A DNA stretch of 64,000 bases from Bacillota bacterium (GTDB lineage: Bacteria > Bacillota > Clostridia > Saccharofermentanales > Saccharofermentanaceae), in the NCBI GenBank assembly GCA_023397475.1, contig JAEWUD010000044.1, positions 1 through 64,000 of the forward strand. The letters run 5' to 3'. The notes below the pieces were generated by a model, which did not search any database, was not told the DNA's origin, and was given only the letters and a program-made list of their open reading frames with translations. The translations under genes and the position numbers were made by a program. Positions 52,232-61,138 of the stretch are shown here, in pieces; positions within the stretch are counted from its first letter, which is position 1, and each line of letters begins with the position of its first letter.

Positions 52232-53262
52232 GGCTTGCGCGCAAACTTCTACACGGAGCCGGGCCGTGGCTTCTGACACTTATCCTCACGGATGTTTTTT
52301 TCGTATTTCTCCTATGGCTTGTCGTCCCGGAACGCCTCGGCATTCTTTCCGCCATTCTTGCTGTTTTCTCCGGGTTGGTTTTTGTTGCCACATTCCTTGC
52401 CGTACGACGCAGGGATCTGCGAATTGCAAACGCAATTCAGTCCTTTCTCGCGAATCCGGACGAAGATACCGCCGGACGCGTTCTCAACCTTCTGGATCCT
52501 TCCCGGCAGGAGGTTTTCGTAAACATAAAAGAGAAGCTCGCGCGTTCGGAAAGATCCGTAACGAAGAGGGAAGAGGACCTGGAGAATTACCGCTCCTTTA
52601 TCGAGGCCTGGGCGCATGAGATCAAGACCCCGCTGACCCTTCTGACATTGGTTCTCGACAATCACGGAGCGACGATGACGCCCCATGTTCGCGATCGGAT
52701 GGAATATGTCCGACACGAGATCGGCGCAGATGTGGATCGTGTTCTGTATTACGCACGACTCATCGCCGGACGATCCGATCTGAAGTACACATCGATCTCT
52801 CTGAGGGATCTTGTCGAGCAGGTCTTTGCCGATTTTGCGCCCATCTGCGAGGAACGACAGATCCGGGTTACCCGTGAACTCGCGAATCTGTCGGTCGTCA
52901 CCGACCGTAAAGTTCTTGCCTTTATACTCGCGCAGTTACTATCGAACGCCGTGAAATACTGCTCTCCGACCGGCGGCCAAATCCGTATCACTGCCCAAAG
53001 AGACGCGTCTTCCAAGTCTGTGCGCCTCGTCGTTCGCGATAACGGAGCAGGCGCCGCGGCGGAGGATCTGCCGTTTCTTTTCGATAAGGGCTTTACCGGG
53101 TCGCGGCCGGACCGGCAGAACGCGACAGGTATGGGACTGTACTTTGTCCGCAAGTTCGCCGAGAGCCTCTCGGTCAACTACGGAATCGATTCGCATTCCG
53201 AGGGCGGCAACGGCTTCGGAATTTATCTCGAGTTCCCGGAGGTTCTGCCGAAGAATTCTTGA
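52228..53262 (+). CDS. Bce-type intramembrane-sensing histidine kinase
   Basis: 344 residues. Two membrane segments at the N-terminus with almost no extracellular loop, as in BceS-type kinases that receive the signal from their ABC permease. The phospho-His is in EAWAHEIKTPLTLL; the ATP domain shows LLSNAVKYCSP, VVRDNGAGA and GMGLYFVRK. It should phosphorylate the adjacent regulator. It overlaps that gene by 4 nt. Confidence 0.9.
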   Translation: MRLARKLLHGAGPWLLTLILTDVFFVFLLWLVVPERLGILSAILAVFSGLVFVATFLAVRRRDLRIANAIQSFLANPDEDTAGRVLNLLDPSRQEVFVNIKEKLARSERSVTKREEDLENYRSFIEAWAHEIKTPLTLLTLVLDNHGATMTPHVRDRMEYVRHEIGADVDRVLYYARLIAGRSDLKYTSISLRDLVEQVFADFAPICEERQIRVTRELANLSVVTDRKVLAFILAQLLSNAVKYCSPTGGQIRITAQRDASSKSVRLVVRDNGAGAAAEDLPFLFDKGFTGSRPDRQNATGMGLYFVRKFAESLSVNYGIDSHSEGGNGFGIYLEFPEVLPKNS

Positions 53263-53406
53263 CGGTTCGAACAAGGATTTTCTGAGAGTTTTTTTGCGTT
53301 CGGGTCATGTTTTCCTTCACGAAAATCTTGTCGGATGCGATATAATCGGACTAGAGTCATCTTAAATTGTGGGTCAGGCTCCGTTTGACACCATCGGGAG
53401 GCTTTT

Positions 53407-54255
53407 ATGGGGAATTTGGGATTTGCCTTTGCCTTAACGATATTTGCCGGTCTTTCAACCGGTATCGGAAGCTTAATCGCTTTTTTTACCAAGAAGAGCA
53501 ATACAAGATTTCTGTCGATCACGCTCGGATTCTCCGCCGGGGTGATGATCTATGTCTCGATGATCGAGATTTTCGTGAAGGCGCAGACGAACCTTGTCAA
53601 TGAACTCGGGACCAAACCCGGTATGTGGGCGACGATTCTTGCTTTTTTCGGGGGCATGTTACTGATCGGATTGATCGATAAATTGGTTCCTTCCTCCGAG
53701 AATCCGCACGAATTGCATTCGGTTGAGGAGATGAACGAAGCGCATCCGGAAGAGGGCCATCATGCCGCGCAGATTCTGATGCGCCAGGAAGCTCTTAAGA
53801 ATCACAAACTCTTGCGCATGGGGCTTTTTACGGCTTTAGCGCTCGCGATTCATAATTTTCCGGAAGGGCTGGCGACATTTATCGCCGCGCTGCAGGAGCC
53901 GAAGATCGCCATTCCGATCGCCATAGCGATCGCGATTCACAATATCCCCGAGGGCATCGCTGTATCGGTTCCGATCTATTACGCGACCGGCAGCAAGCGC
54001 AAAGCATTCCTATATTCCTTCCTTTCCGGCTTCGCCGAACCGGTAGGGGCTTTGGTCGGTTATCTTATCCTTATGCCGTTCCTGAGTGATACGGTGATGG
54101 GTATTGTGTTCGCCCTCGTAGCCGGCATTATGGTCTTTATTTCCGTCGATGAACTTCTTCCTTCCGCCCGTGAATACGGCGAGCATCACCTGTCAATCTA
54201 CGGACTGGTATCGGGCATGGCAGTGATGGCGGCAAGTCTTATCTTGTTCAAGTAG
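53407..54255 (+). CDS. zupT: ZIP-family divalent metal transporter
   Basis: 282 residues with eight membrane segments, matching ZupT in length. The metal-binding pairs are HNFPEGLATF in segment 4 and HNIPEGIAVS in segment 5. A His-containing loop (EGHHAAQ, residues 115-125) lies between segments 3 and 4. It imports zinc, iron or other divalent metals. GGGAGG precedes ATG 53407 and TATAAT lies at 53341-53346. Confidence 0.9.
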   Translation: MGNLGFAFALTIFAGLSTGIGSLIAFFTKKSNTRFLSITLGFSAGVMIYVSMIEIFVKAQTNLVNELGTKPGMWATILAFFGGMLLIGLIDKLVPSSENPHELHSVEEMNEAHPEEGHHAAQILMRQEALKNHKLLRMGLFTALALAIHNFPEGLATFIAALQEPKIAIPIAIAIAIHNIPEGIAVSVPIYYATGSKRKAFLYSFLSGFAEPVGALVGYLILMPFLSDTVMGIVFALVAGIMVFISVDELLPSAREYGEHHLSIYGLVSGMAVMAASLILFK

Positions 54256-54277
54256 TCTATCGGAAGGAGGATCCCGC

Positions 54278-54361
54278 ATGACCAACGTTCGCATTGCGAT
54301 GATGCAGATGCGACATGCGTCGAGCTCCCCTACGGAGAAGATGCCGCATGCTGCCGCGTGA
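54278..54361 (+). CDS. 27-codon frame, probable nitrilase-type gene stub
   Basis: AGGAGG lies 7 nt before ATG 54278 and the frame begins MTNVRIAMMQM, like the N-terminus of carbon-nitrogen hydrolases, then runs into unrelated residues and a TGA. It follows zupT after 22 bp and faces the convergent reductase gene. A 3' deletion of a former gene is the simplest reading. Confidence 0.35.
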   Translation: MTNVRIAMMQMRHASSSPTEKMPHAAA

Positions 54362-54403
54362 TTGGGATCGAGCTTCGCGAGAATCCTCTTACGGGAACGG
54401 CGC

Positions 54404-55123
54404 TTACTTCTTCTGTCGGCGATATCCGATGAAGGGATCGAAGATGATATGCGATCGCATGATGCCCTGACTCCGAAGATCCTTCCGGACCGATGAAATC
54501 ATCGAAGGAGAGCCGGAGATATAGTAGCGAGCAGTGTTGCCGTGTCGTTGAACGGCACCGTTGATCTCGCGTAGAGTCTCCTCAACCGATGTCGGAGCCG
54601 AATAACGGATCAGCGGAACCTGAACGGCTTTGTCACGAAGATCCTGCTCGAAAAGAAGCTTCCCGGTATTCCCGCAGATCAGATCGATCGGTCCGCGCCT
54701 GCGCTTGGCATCGACACTTCTTACCATTGCACGGATCGGTGTAACACCGACGCCGCCGGAGATCAGGACGACCGGAGTCTGCTCATCGTGGAACTTAAAC
54801 CAGCCGAAAGGCCCGATCATCACGATGCGCGAGCCGATCTTCATGTTTGCGAGATGCTTCTTGAAGGGACTCGGAACGGCGCCCGTCCGTGTCCCGATAA
54901 GGATCACGCCCTCTTCCGGAGCCGATGCGACGGAGAATGCGCGCCAACGGCGGCCTCGCTCCTTCATGTCCGGTAAATAAAACACCGCGTGTTCGCCGGC
55001 CGTCCAGGTGGTCTTGGAATTCGGCTGCAACGTGATAACGAAATAGTCGTCAAAAGGGTTATCTATCTTCACTACGGTGACCGAGGACTTATGGAAAAGT
55101 CCTTTAAAATCAGATGGTTTCAT
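54404..55123 (-). CDS. Ferredoxin-reductase-type FAD/NAD(P)-binding protein
   Basis: 239 residues. The FAD site is RAFSVASAP; IGPFGWFKF follows; the nucleotide site is ISGGVGVTPIRAMVRS; and the C-terminal DPFIGY is typical of this flavoprotein type. It lacks a Cys cluster, so it must transfer electrons to a separate partner, possibly one of the ferredoxins. AAAGGAG lies upstream of ATG 55123. A TATAAT on the minus strand at 55184-55179 is a probable -10 element. Confidence 0.85.
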   Translation of the reverse strand: MKPSDFKGLFHKSSVTVVKIDNPFDDYFVITLQPNSKTTWTAGEHAVFYLPDMKERGRRWRAFSVASAPEEGVILIGTRTGAVPSPFKKHLANMKIGSRIVMIGPFGWFKFHDEQTPVVLISGGVGVTPIRAMVRSVDAKRRRGPIDLICGNTGKLLFEQDLRDKAVQVPLIRYSAPTSVEETLREINGAVQRHGNTARYYISGSPSMISSVRKDLRSQGIMRSHIIFDPFIGYRRQKK

Positions 55124-55302
55124 AATGGGCTCCTTTCGCTCAGCGGCTTGCGGGCGGGGGAACGGATGTCCTACTACTATTATAGCGGAAAAATGTACTG
55201 CTTTACGATGCGCATTTCGCACCTTTTCTGTCGATGACATTGTTGATTCGTCACAAAAACACCATAAATCGATGATATTCTGTGATGAAAGGGGTGAGTT
55301 CG

Positions 55303-55995
55303 ATGAAGGTATTAATTGCTGACGATCACCGGCAGATTACAGAGGTTTTGCGTGAATATGTGAACAAAGAGGGCTGGGAGGCGATCCCGGCGTACGACGG
55401 TGCCCAGGCTCTGGAGATTTTTCGCCGCGAAAAACCGGACATCGCGCTACTTGACGTGATGATGCCGATTCGCGACGGGTTCTCGGTCTGCCGAGAGATT
55501 CGTGTCGAATCACAAACCCCGATCATCATGATCACGGCCCGCGGGGAGGATTTCGAGCGCATTATGGGTCTCGAGCTCGGAGCCGATGACTATATCGTAA
55601 AGCCGTTCTCTCCCGGCGAGGTGATCGCTCGGATCAAGGCGGTCATGCGAAGAATCGTTCGAAGCGATACGGAAGCACAGGTTCTGGAATTCGAGGATCT
55701 CTACGTGAATCTCGACGAATATGCCGTACGCATCGCCGCGAAGCCGATCGCCCTGACAAAGAAGGAGATCGAGATCCTCTACACCCTGGCGACCAGCCGG
55801 AACAAGGTCTTCTCGCGGGATAATCTCTTGAACTCCGTCTGGGGCTACGATTATTTCGGCGACAGCCGGACGGTCGACAGTCATATCAAGCGGCTGCGGG
55901 CGAAGCTCGATCAATTCTCCCATCCGGCCTGGAATCTTCGAACCATCTGGGGTGTCGGATATAAGTTCGAGGTGACCGACGATGAGAAGAAGTAA
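55303..55995 (+). CDS. OmpR-family response regulator
   Basis: 230 residues. Receiver: Asp 7/8 in LIADDH, phosphorylated Asp 51 in LLDVMMP, Thr in MITARG, Lys in VKPFSP. The C-terminal winged helix has NKVFSRDNLLNSVWGYDYFG and DSHIKRLRAKLD. It overlaps the kinase gene by 14 nt. Target genes are unknown, but the Gly-rich secreted protein 110 bp after the kinase is a likely one. Confidence 0.92.
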   Translation: MKVLIADDHRQITEVLREYVNKEGWEAIPAYDGAQALEIFRREKPDIALLDVMMPIRDGFSVCREIRVESQTPIIMITARGEDFERIMGLELGADDYIVKPFSPGEVIARIKAVMRRIVRSDTEAQVLEFEDLYVNLDEYAVRIAAKPIALTKKEIEILYTLATSRNKVFSRDNLLNSVWGYDYFGDSRTVDSHIKRLRAKLDQFSHPAWNLRTIWGVGYKFEVTDDEKK

Positions 55996-57445
55996 TCTCT
56001 CGCGAAAACTAACGCGATACTTCAGTGTCGCTCTGCTGGCCGTCGGCGTTGTGATCGGCTTGGCCTTTTTCCTTCTCTTCCGGAGCCTCACGATATCGGG
56101 TCGCGAAGAGGAGATGCAAAAGCAGGTCTTGATTCTTGCCGAAGCATTGTCCGGCGGAGAAGACGGTTCCTTCTCGGAAGGGATGCCCGGACGCGGAGCC
56201 TACATCCGATTCATGCGGGATGTCGTCGGGACGGACGTCTATCTCATTGACCGGGATCTTACGGTTCTATCCCAGAACCTCGGTCAAGGGATGATGCAAC
56301 ACGAGGAAGTAAGCACAACTTTGCCGGAGGAAATCGAACCGCTGGCGGAACGCGTTTTCGCGGGTGAGGCCGTGGCGGGAGAAGAATCGGGCAGCACGTT
56401 GTTCGCCGCAACTCTCACGGTCGGTGCGCCGATCCGCGACGATGACGGCGCCGTCTGGGGCGCGGTGCTGCTGCGCTCCCCGGTGAATCAGACGAATGAC
56501 GCTGTATTTTCCGGACTGATTGTCCTGGGAGCAAGTGTATTTTTCGGACTTCTTGCGGGCGTCGGGCTCTCCGTCGCCCTGTCGGAGTCCTTTACCCGCC
56601 CTCTGCGGGTGATGAAGGGGGCCGCAATGCAGCTGGCAGAGGGGAATTATTCGACGCGATGTCATATCGGGACGAAGGATGAGATCGGAGAATTGTCCGA
56701 TACGCTCGATATTCTGGCCGGTAGGTTGGAGGAAGCGAGACAGCAGAGTGACAAGCTCGATCAACTTCGCAAGGATTATGTCGCCAACGTATCCCATGAG
56801 CTCAAGACTCCCGTGACCGTATTGCGGGCATCTCTGGAGGCCTTGCGTGACGGCGTTGTCGTTGAACCCGCGAAGGTCTCTTCCTATTATGAGCAGATGT
56901 TTGCGGAGACCAAGCTCCTGCAGCGTTTGGTGGACGATCTTCTCGAACTTTCCCGCCTTCAGAATCCTGACTATGTCATCGCGATGGAACCGGTAGATCT
57001 GTGTGTCCTTCTTTGTGAGGCGGAGCAGAGCGCGGCGAGAATGGCAGATGAGAAGAAGATCCGTGTCACAAGCGAAATCTCACGTCCGTGTCTGACAATT
57101 GCGGGGGATGCGCAGAGACTTCGACAGATGCTCCTAACCGTCCTGGACAACGCGGTGAAGTTCGCGCCGATGGGCGGGGATGTCCGAATCCGCGCGACGG
57201 ACTCGACAATCGAGATACTCGATGACGGTCCGGGGATACCTCCGGAGAAACTGCCGCATATTTTCGAGCGGTTCTACTCGTCTCGGGAGGAACGCAATCA
57301 ATCCGGCACAGGACTCGGGCTCGCAATTGCCAAAGAAATCGCCGATCGCCACGATATACGATTGACGGCGGAGAATCCGGAATCGGGCGGTGCGAGATTT
57401 ATCTTCGATCTGAAGAATACACATCACGTTCCATCGCCGGAATAA
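55982..57445 (+). CDS. Sensor histidine kinase with extracellular domain and HAMP
   Basis: 487 residues. Two membrane segments (about 15-37 and 177-199) enclose an extracellular domain of some 140 residues, followed by HAMP (SFTRPLRVMKGAAMQLAEGN), the dimerisation domain with YVANVSHELKTPVTVL, and the ATPase domain with NAVKFAP, LDDGPGIP and GTGLGLAIAKEI. It pairs with the overlapping response regulator. The ligand is not evident. Confidence 0.92.
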   Translation: MRRSNLSRKLTRYFSVALLAVGVVIGLAFFLLFRSLTISGREEEMQKQVLILAEALSGGEDGSFSEGMPGRGAYIRFMRDVVGTDVYLIDRDLTVLSQNLGQGMMQHEEVSTTLPEEIEPLAERVFAGEAVAGEESGSTLFAATLTVGAPIRDDDGAVWGAVLLRSPVNQTNDAVFSGLIVLGASVFFGLLAGVGLSVALSESFTRPLRVMKGAAMQLAEGNYSTRCHIGTKDEIGELSDTLDILAGRLEEARQQSDKLDQLRKDYVANVSHELKTPVTVLRASLEALRDGVVVEPAKVSSYYEQMFAETKLLQRLVDDLLELSRLQNPDYVIAMEPVDLCVLLCEAEQSAARMADEKKIRVTSEISRPCLTIAGDAQRLRQMLLTVLDNAVKFAPMGGDVRIRATDSTIEILDDGPGIPPEKLPHIFERFYSSREERNQSGTGLGLAIAKEIADRHDIRLTAENPESGGARFIFDLKNTHHVPSPE

Positions 57446-57556
57446 GAGAGCCGATCGCATTGATCCCCAAATTACGCGAAAAAAACATGGATTCGCCTTA
57501 TTTGCTTGGTAGTCTGTGAGCATAGATACGACAACGAAACAAGGAGGCGATAAGAC

Positions 57557-58069
57557 ATGAAAAAGATGGGAAAAGTTCTATGGATCGCGACCGCTGTAGT
57601 GGTTGTCGCTGCGCTCGGAACCGGAGTTGCTGCGGCGACGGATTTCAAGACACCGGCAGAGATTGTAGCGGAGATCACAGGACGGGATGAAGACAGTGTC
57701 GTCGAGGAGAAGCAGGAAACGGGTAAGACCTACGGAACGATTGCCGCGGAAGCGGGCGTACTCGATGCTTTTCGCGATGTAATGCAAGACATGAGAGAAG
57801 ACCGCGTTGCAGATCGTGTCGAATCGGGTGATCTGACACAGGAAGAGGCGGATGCGATTCTGGAAAGAGTCGAGGAGCGGCAGGAAGACTGTGACGGAAC
57901 CGGAAGCGGAATGGGCGGCGGTGCCTGCGACGGAAGCGGACTCGGACTTGGACTTGGCGGAGGTCAAGGTAAAGGTCAGGGTCAGGGCGGCGGATGCGGC
58001 ATGGGCAGCGGAGCCGGCCAGGGTCAGGGTCAAGGCCAAGGTGATTGCGACGGAAGTTGCGAATCGTAA
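57557..58069 (+). CDS. Secreted DUF2680-like protein with Gly/Gln-rich tail
   Basis: 170 residues. A signal peptide ends at VAAA (about residue 27). Residues 55-110 resemble DUF2680 (TYGTIAAEAGVLDAF, VESGDLTQEEADAILERVEE). The last 60 residues are low-complexity Gly with Gln, Lys and a few Cys (GLGLGLGGGQGKGQGQGGG). Its position after a two-component system recalls small envelope proteins under stress-kinase control; that is inference. AAGGAGG precedes ATG 57557. A terminator follows at 58102. Confidence 0.75.
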   Translation: MKKMGKVLWIATAVVVVAALGTGVAAATDFKTPAEIVAEITGRDEDSVVEEKQETGKTYGTIAAEAGVLDAFRDVMQDMREDRVADRVESGDLTQEEADAILERVEERQEDCDGTGSGMGGGACDGSGLGLGLGGGQGKGQGQGGGCGMGSGAGQGQGQGQGDCDGSCES

Positions 58070-58101
58070 TGAATTAATCGATTATATGAATGTCGTATCC
58101 C

Positions 58102-58132
58102 AAAGCCGGAGGCTGATACCTTCGGCTTTTCC
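58102..58132 (+). terminator. Terminator after the DUF2680-like gene
   Basis: AAAGCCGGAGG (58102-58112) pairs with CCTTCGGCTTT (58119-58129) with one G-T pair, followed by TTCC. Outer ATGTCGT/ACGACAT arms (58090-58096, 58142-58148) may extend it. Confidence 0.75.
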
Positions 58133-58215
58133 TATGTAAACACGACATACAGTTGTCCGGATTTTCGCGCTATGATGTTGGGAGAAGATCAGATTCATCT
58201 GGAGGAGGCCTTGGT

Positions 58216-58575
58216 ATGAAGTACGAATGGGTGGATGACTACTGCCTTGCGAAGAAGGGCGTCGAGAAGGACTATAAGGTCGAGTGGAGCATGACACGCT
58301 ATATGATTCGCGGCAAGATGTTCCTGTCCCTCGGCGGAGACAAGTACGGCAAGCCGATTTACACGGTCAAGCTCGAGCCGGAGCATGGAATCCTCCTGCG
58401 CGAGCAGTTCCCGGAGATTGTTCCCGGCTATTACTCGAATAAGATGCACTGGAACTCGGTCTATGTTGACGGCGATGTGTCGGACGAGATGATGCGCGAG
58501 ATGGTGGACGAGGCGTATTCGATCGTTTTTGCCGCGCTGCCGAAGAAGGTCCAGGCAGAGATCGAGGCGGAGTAA
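58216..58575 (+). CDS. MmcQ/YjbR-family protein
   Basis: 119 residues of the YjbR (DUF419) fold: MKYEWVDDYCLAKKGVEKDY at the start, KVEW, GKMFLSL, KLEPEHGILLREQFPEIVPG and YYSNKMHWNSVYVDGDVSDE. Members bind DNA weakly or have no known role. GGAGGAGG precedes ATG 58216. It stands alone. Confidence 0.87.
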   Translation: MKYEWVDDYCLAKKGVEKDYKVEWSMTRYMIRGKMFLSLGGDKYGKPIYTVKLEPEHGILLREQFPEIVPGYYSNKMHWNSVYVDGDVSDEMMREMVDEAYSIVFAALPKKVQAEIEAE

Positions 58576-58639
58576 GGCAAACATCAAGAACCTCAGGTCA
58601 TATCACCAACGGAGAGTTTTGCCGCTGTTGAGGATTTGA

Positions 58640-58815
58640 TCGAGCGTCCCCTCCGGCTTTGATCGCCAACTAACAGTTACTTGCAAGGCGGGCGAATCTT
58701 TTTTCGAGCGTCCCCTCCGCAGGCGTAGCCGAGGACTAGGGACGCGAGAAAAAGGTAAGCACGCCTACTCGGGGAGCGAGAGGAATGCTCGACCGCCTTA
58801 CCACCTTTTTCGCTC
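58640..58815. repeat. Dispersed structured element, copy 2 (reverse strand)
   Basis: Read on the minus strand, 58694-58640 matches 11051-11110. Next to it GCGTCCC (58708-58714) pairs with GGGACGC (58739-58745) around a GTCCTCG...TGCGGAGGGGA core (minus strand) seen at all three copies. A further hairpin with A-run and T-run arms (about 58745-58815) looks like a two-way terminator between the YjbR and MerR genes. Confidence 0.6.
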
Positions 58816-58850
58816 ATCGTAGTATGATGGGGAAATAGGGGGTGTTCTTC

Positions 58851-59603
58851 ATGCGCACATACCGTACATCCGAGGTGGCCGCGATCGCCGGCGTTCATCC
58901 GAATACCGTTCGCCTCTATGAGGAGTGCCGGCTGATTCCGCCGGTCGAGCGACGCGCGAACGGATACCGCTTATTCACCGATTGGCATGTCGAGCAACTT
59001 CTTATGGCGCGAACGGCGCTTCGCGTCGAGATTCTTCAGAACGGTTTGCGCAGGCAGGCCGTCGCGATCCTGAAGCTAGCGGCGGCGGGAGATTTCGACG
59101 GGGCCATCAGTGCCGTACGTAGTTATCGAGCGAATCTTGACGAAGAGCAGACCAATGCCCGGAAGGCGCTCCTTGCTGTACGGCAGATTCGGGAGTCTGC
59201 CGCAGAATCGGGGACTCGGGTTGTGTACTTATCGCGAAAAGCCTGCGCATTCGACCTCGGCATCCGACTCGACCAGCTCCGGAACTGGGAGCGCAACGGG
59301 CTTCTGCCGGACACTTCGATCGAGGGGATGCGGCGAAATTACACCGAGAGGGATGTCGATTTCTTGTGCGTGATCCGGTCATTGCGGTGTGCGGGCTTCT
59401 CGCACGCGTCGATCCTGCGAATGCTGACGGCGCTCTCCGCGGATCCTTATGCCGACCCCGTCGTCCTTATCGACACGCCGCGGGCGGATGAAGAGATTGT
59501 CTCTGCCTGCGACCGACTCCTTACCTCGCTAGAGGAATCAATCGCAAATGCCGCGGAGATGGAGACGAGTCTTCGCCGGATGCAATCCCGCTATTCTAAC
59601 TAA
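58851..59603 (+). CDS. MerR-family regulator with two MerR-type DNA-binding domains
   Basis: 250 residues. The first MerR domain is residues 1-75 (RTSEVAAIAGVHPNTVRLYE, GYRLFTDWHVEQL). A second, more diverged one occupies about residues 125-195 (ACAFDLGIRLDQLRNWERNG, NYTERDVDFLCVIRSL), where the usual R.Y between helix and wing is kept as RNYTERD. A helical region links and follows them. No ligand-binding domain is recognised. It is placed before an ABC-2 exporter, which it likely controls. ATG 58851 has GGGGG upstream; a GTG at 58842 is possible. Confidence 0.82.
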   Translation: MRTYRTSEVAAIAGVHPNTVRLYEECRLIPPVERRANGYRLFTDWHVEQLLMARTALRVEILQNGLRRQAVAILKLAAAGDFDGAISAVRSYRANLDEEQTNARKALLAVRQIRESAAESGTRVVYLSRKACAFDLGIRLDQLRNWERNGLLPDTSIEGMRRNYTERDVDFLCVIRSLRCAGFSHASILRMLTALSADPYADPVVLIDTPRADEEIVSACDRLLTSLEESIANAAEMETSLRRMQSRYSN

Positions 59604-59614
59604 CCCTCCATTTA

Positions 59615-59645
59615 ACCACCGCCTCACCGGGTAGGTGGTATTTTC
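59615..59645 (+). terminator. Weak terminator after the MerR-type gene
   Basis: ACCACC (59615-59620) pairs with GGTGGT (59634-59639), followed by ATTTTC. A second dyad TTCATGT-ATC-ACATGAA type lies at about 59643-59659, just before the ABC gene, and could be a regulator site. Confidence 0.5.
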
Positions 59646-59673
59646 ATGTTATCACATGAAAAAGGAGTGGATA

Positions 59674-60396
59674 ATGATGGAAACAATGATCAGAGCGAGG
59701 GGCCTTCGGAAAACGTACGGAGCCCTTGTCGCACTGGATAATTTCTCCCTCGAGGTGTCAAAGGGAAGCATAGTCGGAATTCTCGGACCGAACGGTGCGG
59801 GGAAGACCACGGCGCTCGAATGCATGCTTGGGACCAAGAAACCGGACCGCGGCGAAGTGGCTATTTTCGGCAAAGACCCGGTAAAAGACAGGAAGAGCGT
59901 TTTCGAGAAAGTCGGTGTACAGTTCCAGGCAACGGGGTACCCGGAGAAGATTACGGTAGGGGAGCTGGTCGAAGGGACGCGGGTCCTCTATCGCAAGCCG
60001 GCCGACAGCGCGGAGCTTCTTCGGACCTTCGGCCTCGAGGACAAGCGCAAAGCCTTTGTCGCGGCACTTTCCGGCGGCGAGCGACAACGGCTGTTTGTCG
60101 TCTTAGCGCTTCTGCCCGATCCGGAGGTCGTCTTCCTTGACGAGCTCACGACGGGCCTTGATCCGCGGGCACGTAAGGAGGTCTGGTCCTGCCTTCTGAA
60201 GCAGAAGGAGAGGGGGCGCACGATCATTCTCACGTCGCATTTTATGGACGAGGTTGAAGCGCTTTGCGATGAGATCCGAATCCTGATGCACGGTCGCGAG
60301 GTTTTCGCGGGGACGGTGAGCGAAGCTGTCGCCGCGACCGGCTGCGAGCGTTTCGAGGACGCCTATTTACAACTGACACAGGAGGACGAAGTATGA
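59674..60396 (+). CDS. ABC-2 type exporter ATP-binding protein
   Basis: 240 residues. Walker A is GPNGAGKTT, the signature is LSGGERQRLFVVLAL, Walker B is VVFLDELTTGLDPRA and the switch His is in LTSHFMDEVEALC. Note Leu in place of the usual Pro after the catalytic Glu of Walker B (DEL for DEP), still seen in some drug exporters. Start at ATG 59674 (or 59677) after AAAGGAG. It overlaps the permease by 4 nt. Confidence 0.88.
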   Translation: MMETMIRARGLRKTYGALVALDNFSLEVSKGSIVGILGPNGAGKTTALECMLGTKKPDRGEVAIFGKDPVKDRKSVFEKVGVQFQATGYPEKITVGELVEGTRVLYRKPADSAELLRTFGLEDKRKAFVAALSGGERQRLFVVLALLPDPEVVFLDELTTGLDPRARKEVWSCLLKQKERGRTIILTSHFMDEVEALCDEIRILMHGREVFAGTVSEAVAATGCERFEDAYLQLTQEDEV

Positions 60397-61136
60397 GAGC
60401 GTATCGCACATTACTTGCCACAGAAATGAAACTATCCCTGCGCGGGATGGATATGCTGATCTTTGCGATCCTGATGCCGATCGCGACAATGGTGATCATC
60501 GGATTAATCTATGGAAATCAACCTGCGTTCGAAGGGGCCGCCTATAGCTTCGTCGCACAATCCTTCGGTGCCATCTCCGCCATCGCGATCTGTGCCGGCG
60601 GCGTGATGGGGTTGCCGCTGGTCGTTGCAGACGATCGAGAGAAGAAGATCCTCAAACGATACCGTGTCACGCCCTCGACGCCGGTTCTGCTGCTTGCTGT
60701 CCAAATGTCCGTCTATGCGATCTATGCCGTCACCTCAATGCTTCTCGTTCTTCTCACGGCGAGCCTGTTCTTCGGCTTTCGCATCGGCGGGAACCTCTTG
60801 CCGTACCTCGGCGCATTTCTTCTCGTGATGCTGTCGATGTTCTCGATAGGCACCTTTGTCGGCGGAGTCTCCCGTGACAGCAAGGTCGCCGGAATTCTCG
60901 CGAGTGTCCTGTACTTTCCCATGCTGGTCCTATCCGGAACGACGATTCCGTACGAGATTATGCCGGAGCCGTTGCGGATCGCAGCCGACCTGATGCCCTT
61001 AACCCAGGGAATCAAGCTTCTGAAGGTCGCGTCCCTCGGCCTGCCTCTCGAAAACGTCTGGCTCCCGATCCTCGTGATGGTGGTGCTTCTCGTGGTGATG
61101 ACAGGATTGTCGCTCCGGTTCTTCCGCTGGGAGTAA
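60393..61136 (+). CDS. ABC-2 type exporter permease
   Basis: 247 residues with six membrane segments. The core AICAGGVMGLPLVVADDREK and KRYRVTPSTPVLLLAVQ is typical of ABC-2 permeases of the multidrug/antibiotic exporter type, as is VLYFPMLVLSGTTIPYEIMP. With the ATPase it forms an exporter for a hydrophobic or amphipathic compound, probably induced through the double-MerR regulator. The large hairpin element starts 3 bp after the stop. Confidence 0.88.
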   Translation: MRAYRTLLATEMKLSLRGMDMLIFAILMPIATMVIIGLIYGNQPAFEGAAYSFVAQSFGAISAIAICAGGVMGLPLVVADDREKKILKRYRVTPSTPVLLLAVQMSVYAIYAVTSMLLVLLTASLFFGFRIGGNLLPYLGAFLLVMLSMFSIGTFVGGVSRDSKVAGILASVLYFPMLVLSGTTIPYEIMPEPLRIAADLMPLTQGIKLLKVASLGLPLENVWLPILVMVVLLVVMTGLSLRFFRWE

Positions 61137-61138
61137 TA

